DNA of 39,810 nucleotides, taken from DASUGM01 sp036274055 (GTDB lineage Bacteria > Acidobacteriota > Vicinamibacteria > Vicinamibacterales > SCN-69-37). The notes under the pieces are model-generated. The model made no database searches and was not told the DNA's origin. It worked only from the letters and a program-made list of their open reading frames with translations. Shown here piece after piece: positions 39,211-39,810 of this stretch (position 1 is its first letter; each line of letters starts with the position of its first letter). A program made the translations under genes and the position numbers. Location: contig DASUGM010000178.1 of the NCBI GenBank assembly GCA_036274055.1, positions 1 through 39,810 of the forward strand, in the 5' to 3' direction.

Positions 39211-39768
39211 AAGGAAAGACCGCTCTGACCCGCTCGGCCTGCAGCAAGTGCCGTCGCTGATGCCGCCACACGATCTCGACCCCCGTCCCGACCGTGAAGC
39301 GAATTCCCGCGACAAACGGATTCTTGAACCGGATGCGGTTGACGTCATAGGCGCTCGCGCGCCGAACCAGATCGCGCGCGGCGTCGTTGCTGCGCAGGAA
39401 CTTCGCCAGGATGTCCGCGTCGACGCGGTGCGACGGGACGATCTTTGACGGTGCCTTTTTCGGCGCCCGCTGCGTCTCGGGGTCGATGTAATTGCGGATG
39501 AAGTAGCGGCCGAACCAACCCGGCGTGATTGCTGCCGCCGGCTGCGGCGCCGGGGCGTGGCCATCGAGCGCCCTCGCCATCGGCGGCAGATAGACCTCGT
39601 TGGTGATGAACAGATGCTCGAGGCACTGCCCGACGCTCCACTCCGAGGGCGACGGCCGCCAGTTGAGCTCAGCGACGGTCAGATTGCGGGCGACGTCTGC
39701 CGCTGGCGATCGCTGCGGTCAAGTTCGTCGATCGCGCGCGCGGCCCACGCCGGTAGGTTGATTGTCAT
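39206..39768 (-). pseudogene. DinB-family gene with a frameshift
   Basis: A DinB-like protein is readable in two frames. ATG 39768 begins MTINLPAWAARAIDELDRSD and stops at about 39682-39684. From about 39700 a second frame continues the homology without a break (ADVARNLTVAELNWRPSPSEW, then LEHLFITNEVYLPPM) to the C-terminal VWRHQRRHLLQAERVR, the expected His motif. A shift of one missing base between about 39700 and 39730 would join them; the second frame has no start before a stop at 39719-39721. TATAAA (minus strand, 39797-39792) is a plausible -10. It is either a recent pseudogene or a sequencing error. The last codon and stop lie in the preceding hairpin. Confidence 0.72.
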
Positions 39769-39810
39769 CAGGAAAAGGAGGTCGGGTGTCCTTTATACAT
39801 CCAATGCATA

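Noticed and set aside
1..39810. tRNA, rRNA or riboswitch genes
   Set aside because: Looked for cloverleaf-like segments and conserved rRNA or riboswitch cores in the gaps; none was recognisable by eye.

Overview
The window is high-GC bacterial chromosome with dense protein coding, no RNA genes that I can recognise, and no phage, plasmid or insertion-sequence genes. The gene content points to the Acidobacteriota, probably Vicinamibacteria-like. The best evidence is the PadR regulator overlapping a duplicated orphan ABC permease (ADOP), a pair described as typical of that phylum. Supporting signs are several Ser/Thr kinases with TolB/TPR domains, DUF4139, DinB and cupin proteins, and many exported beta-propeller and amidohydrolase enzymes. 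The assignment is inference from gene families only.

Layout. 1-5.6 kb: DinB protein, GNAT acetyltransferase, a 38-residue membrane peptide just upstream of an SSS sodium symporter, an exported amidohydrolase, and a cupin divergent from an EF-P-like factor with an arginine tip (EfpL/YeiP type). 5.8-15.2 kb: a secreted TPR-type protein, a DUF4139 protein divergent from a MEDS-domain protein, a sarcosine-oxidase-like flavoenzyme, a small exported protein and a GT39-like membrane protein. 15.5-22.1 kb: a GAF-PAS sensor with an altered phosphoacceptor site, a PGM1-like ATP-grasp ligase and a large exported protein resembling a metal-site-free 5'-nucleotidase. 22.1-25.1 kb: PadR-ADOP with a near-palindromic operator. 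25.3-31.4 kb: a tight five-gene operon of ECF sigma factor, Ser/Thr kinase-TolB-TPR protein, 61-residue peptide, SagB-type oxidoreductase and transglutaminase-like protein. 31.4-39.8 kb: a second Ser/Thr kinase with six N-terminal membrane helices, a PQQ-type sugar dehydrogenase, an outer-membrane barrel, an NHL propeller, two tandem HisC-like aminotransferases with twin-arginine N-termini and a frameshifted DinB gene.

Two things stand out. First, the 25.3-31.4 kb operon looks like an undescribed peptide-modification or signalling system: a small basic peptide, an FMN oxidoreductase of the family that makes azoles in ribosomal peptides and that has a possible leader-binding N-terminal domain, and a Cys-His-Asp enzyme, all behind a sigma factor and kinase. 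Second, most of the longer intergenic gaps hold a long imperfect hairpin whose arms are tandem copies of a degenerate 7-9 base word. The word differs between hairpins (GTGCTNN, GTGCGNN, GTCTTNN, GAGAAG-like, AGTGTAGRM, GTTC-type). Members of one class share a conserved centre. They lie in convergent, tandem and divergent gaps and sometimes supply stop codons or C-terminal residues, so they are not simply terminators.

Several genes also show a -10-like hexamer only 5-8 bases before the start codon and no Shine-Dalgarno sequence, which suggests leaderless transcripts. Others have ordinary ribosome-binding sites, so both start modes seem to coexist.
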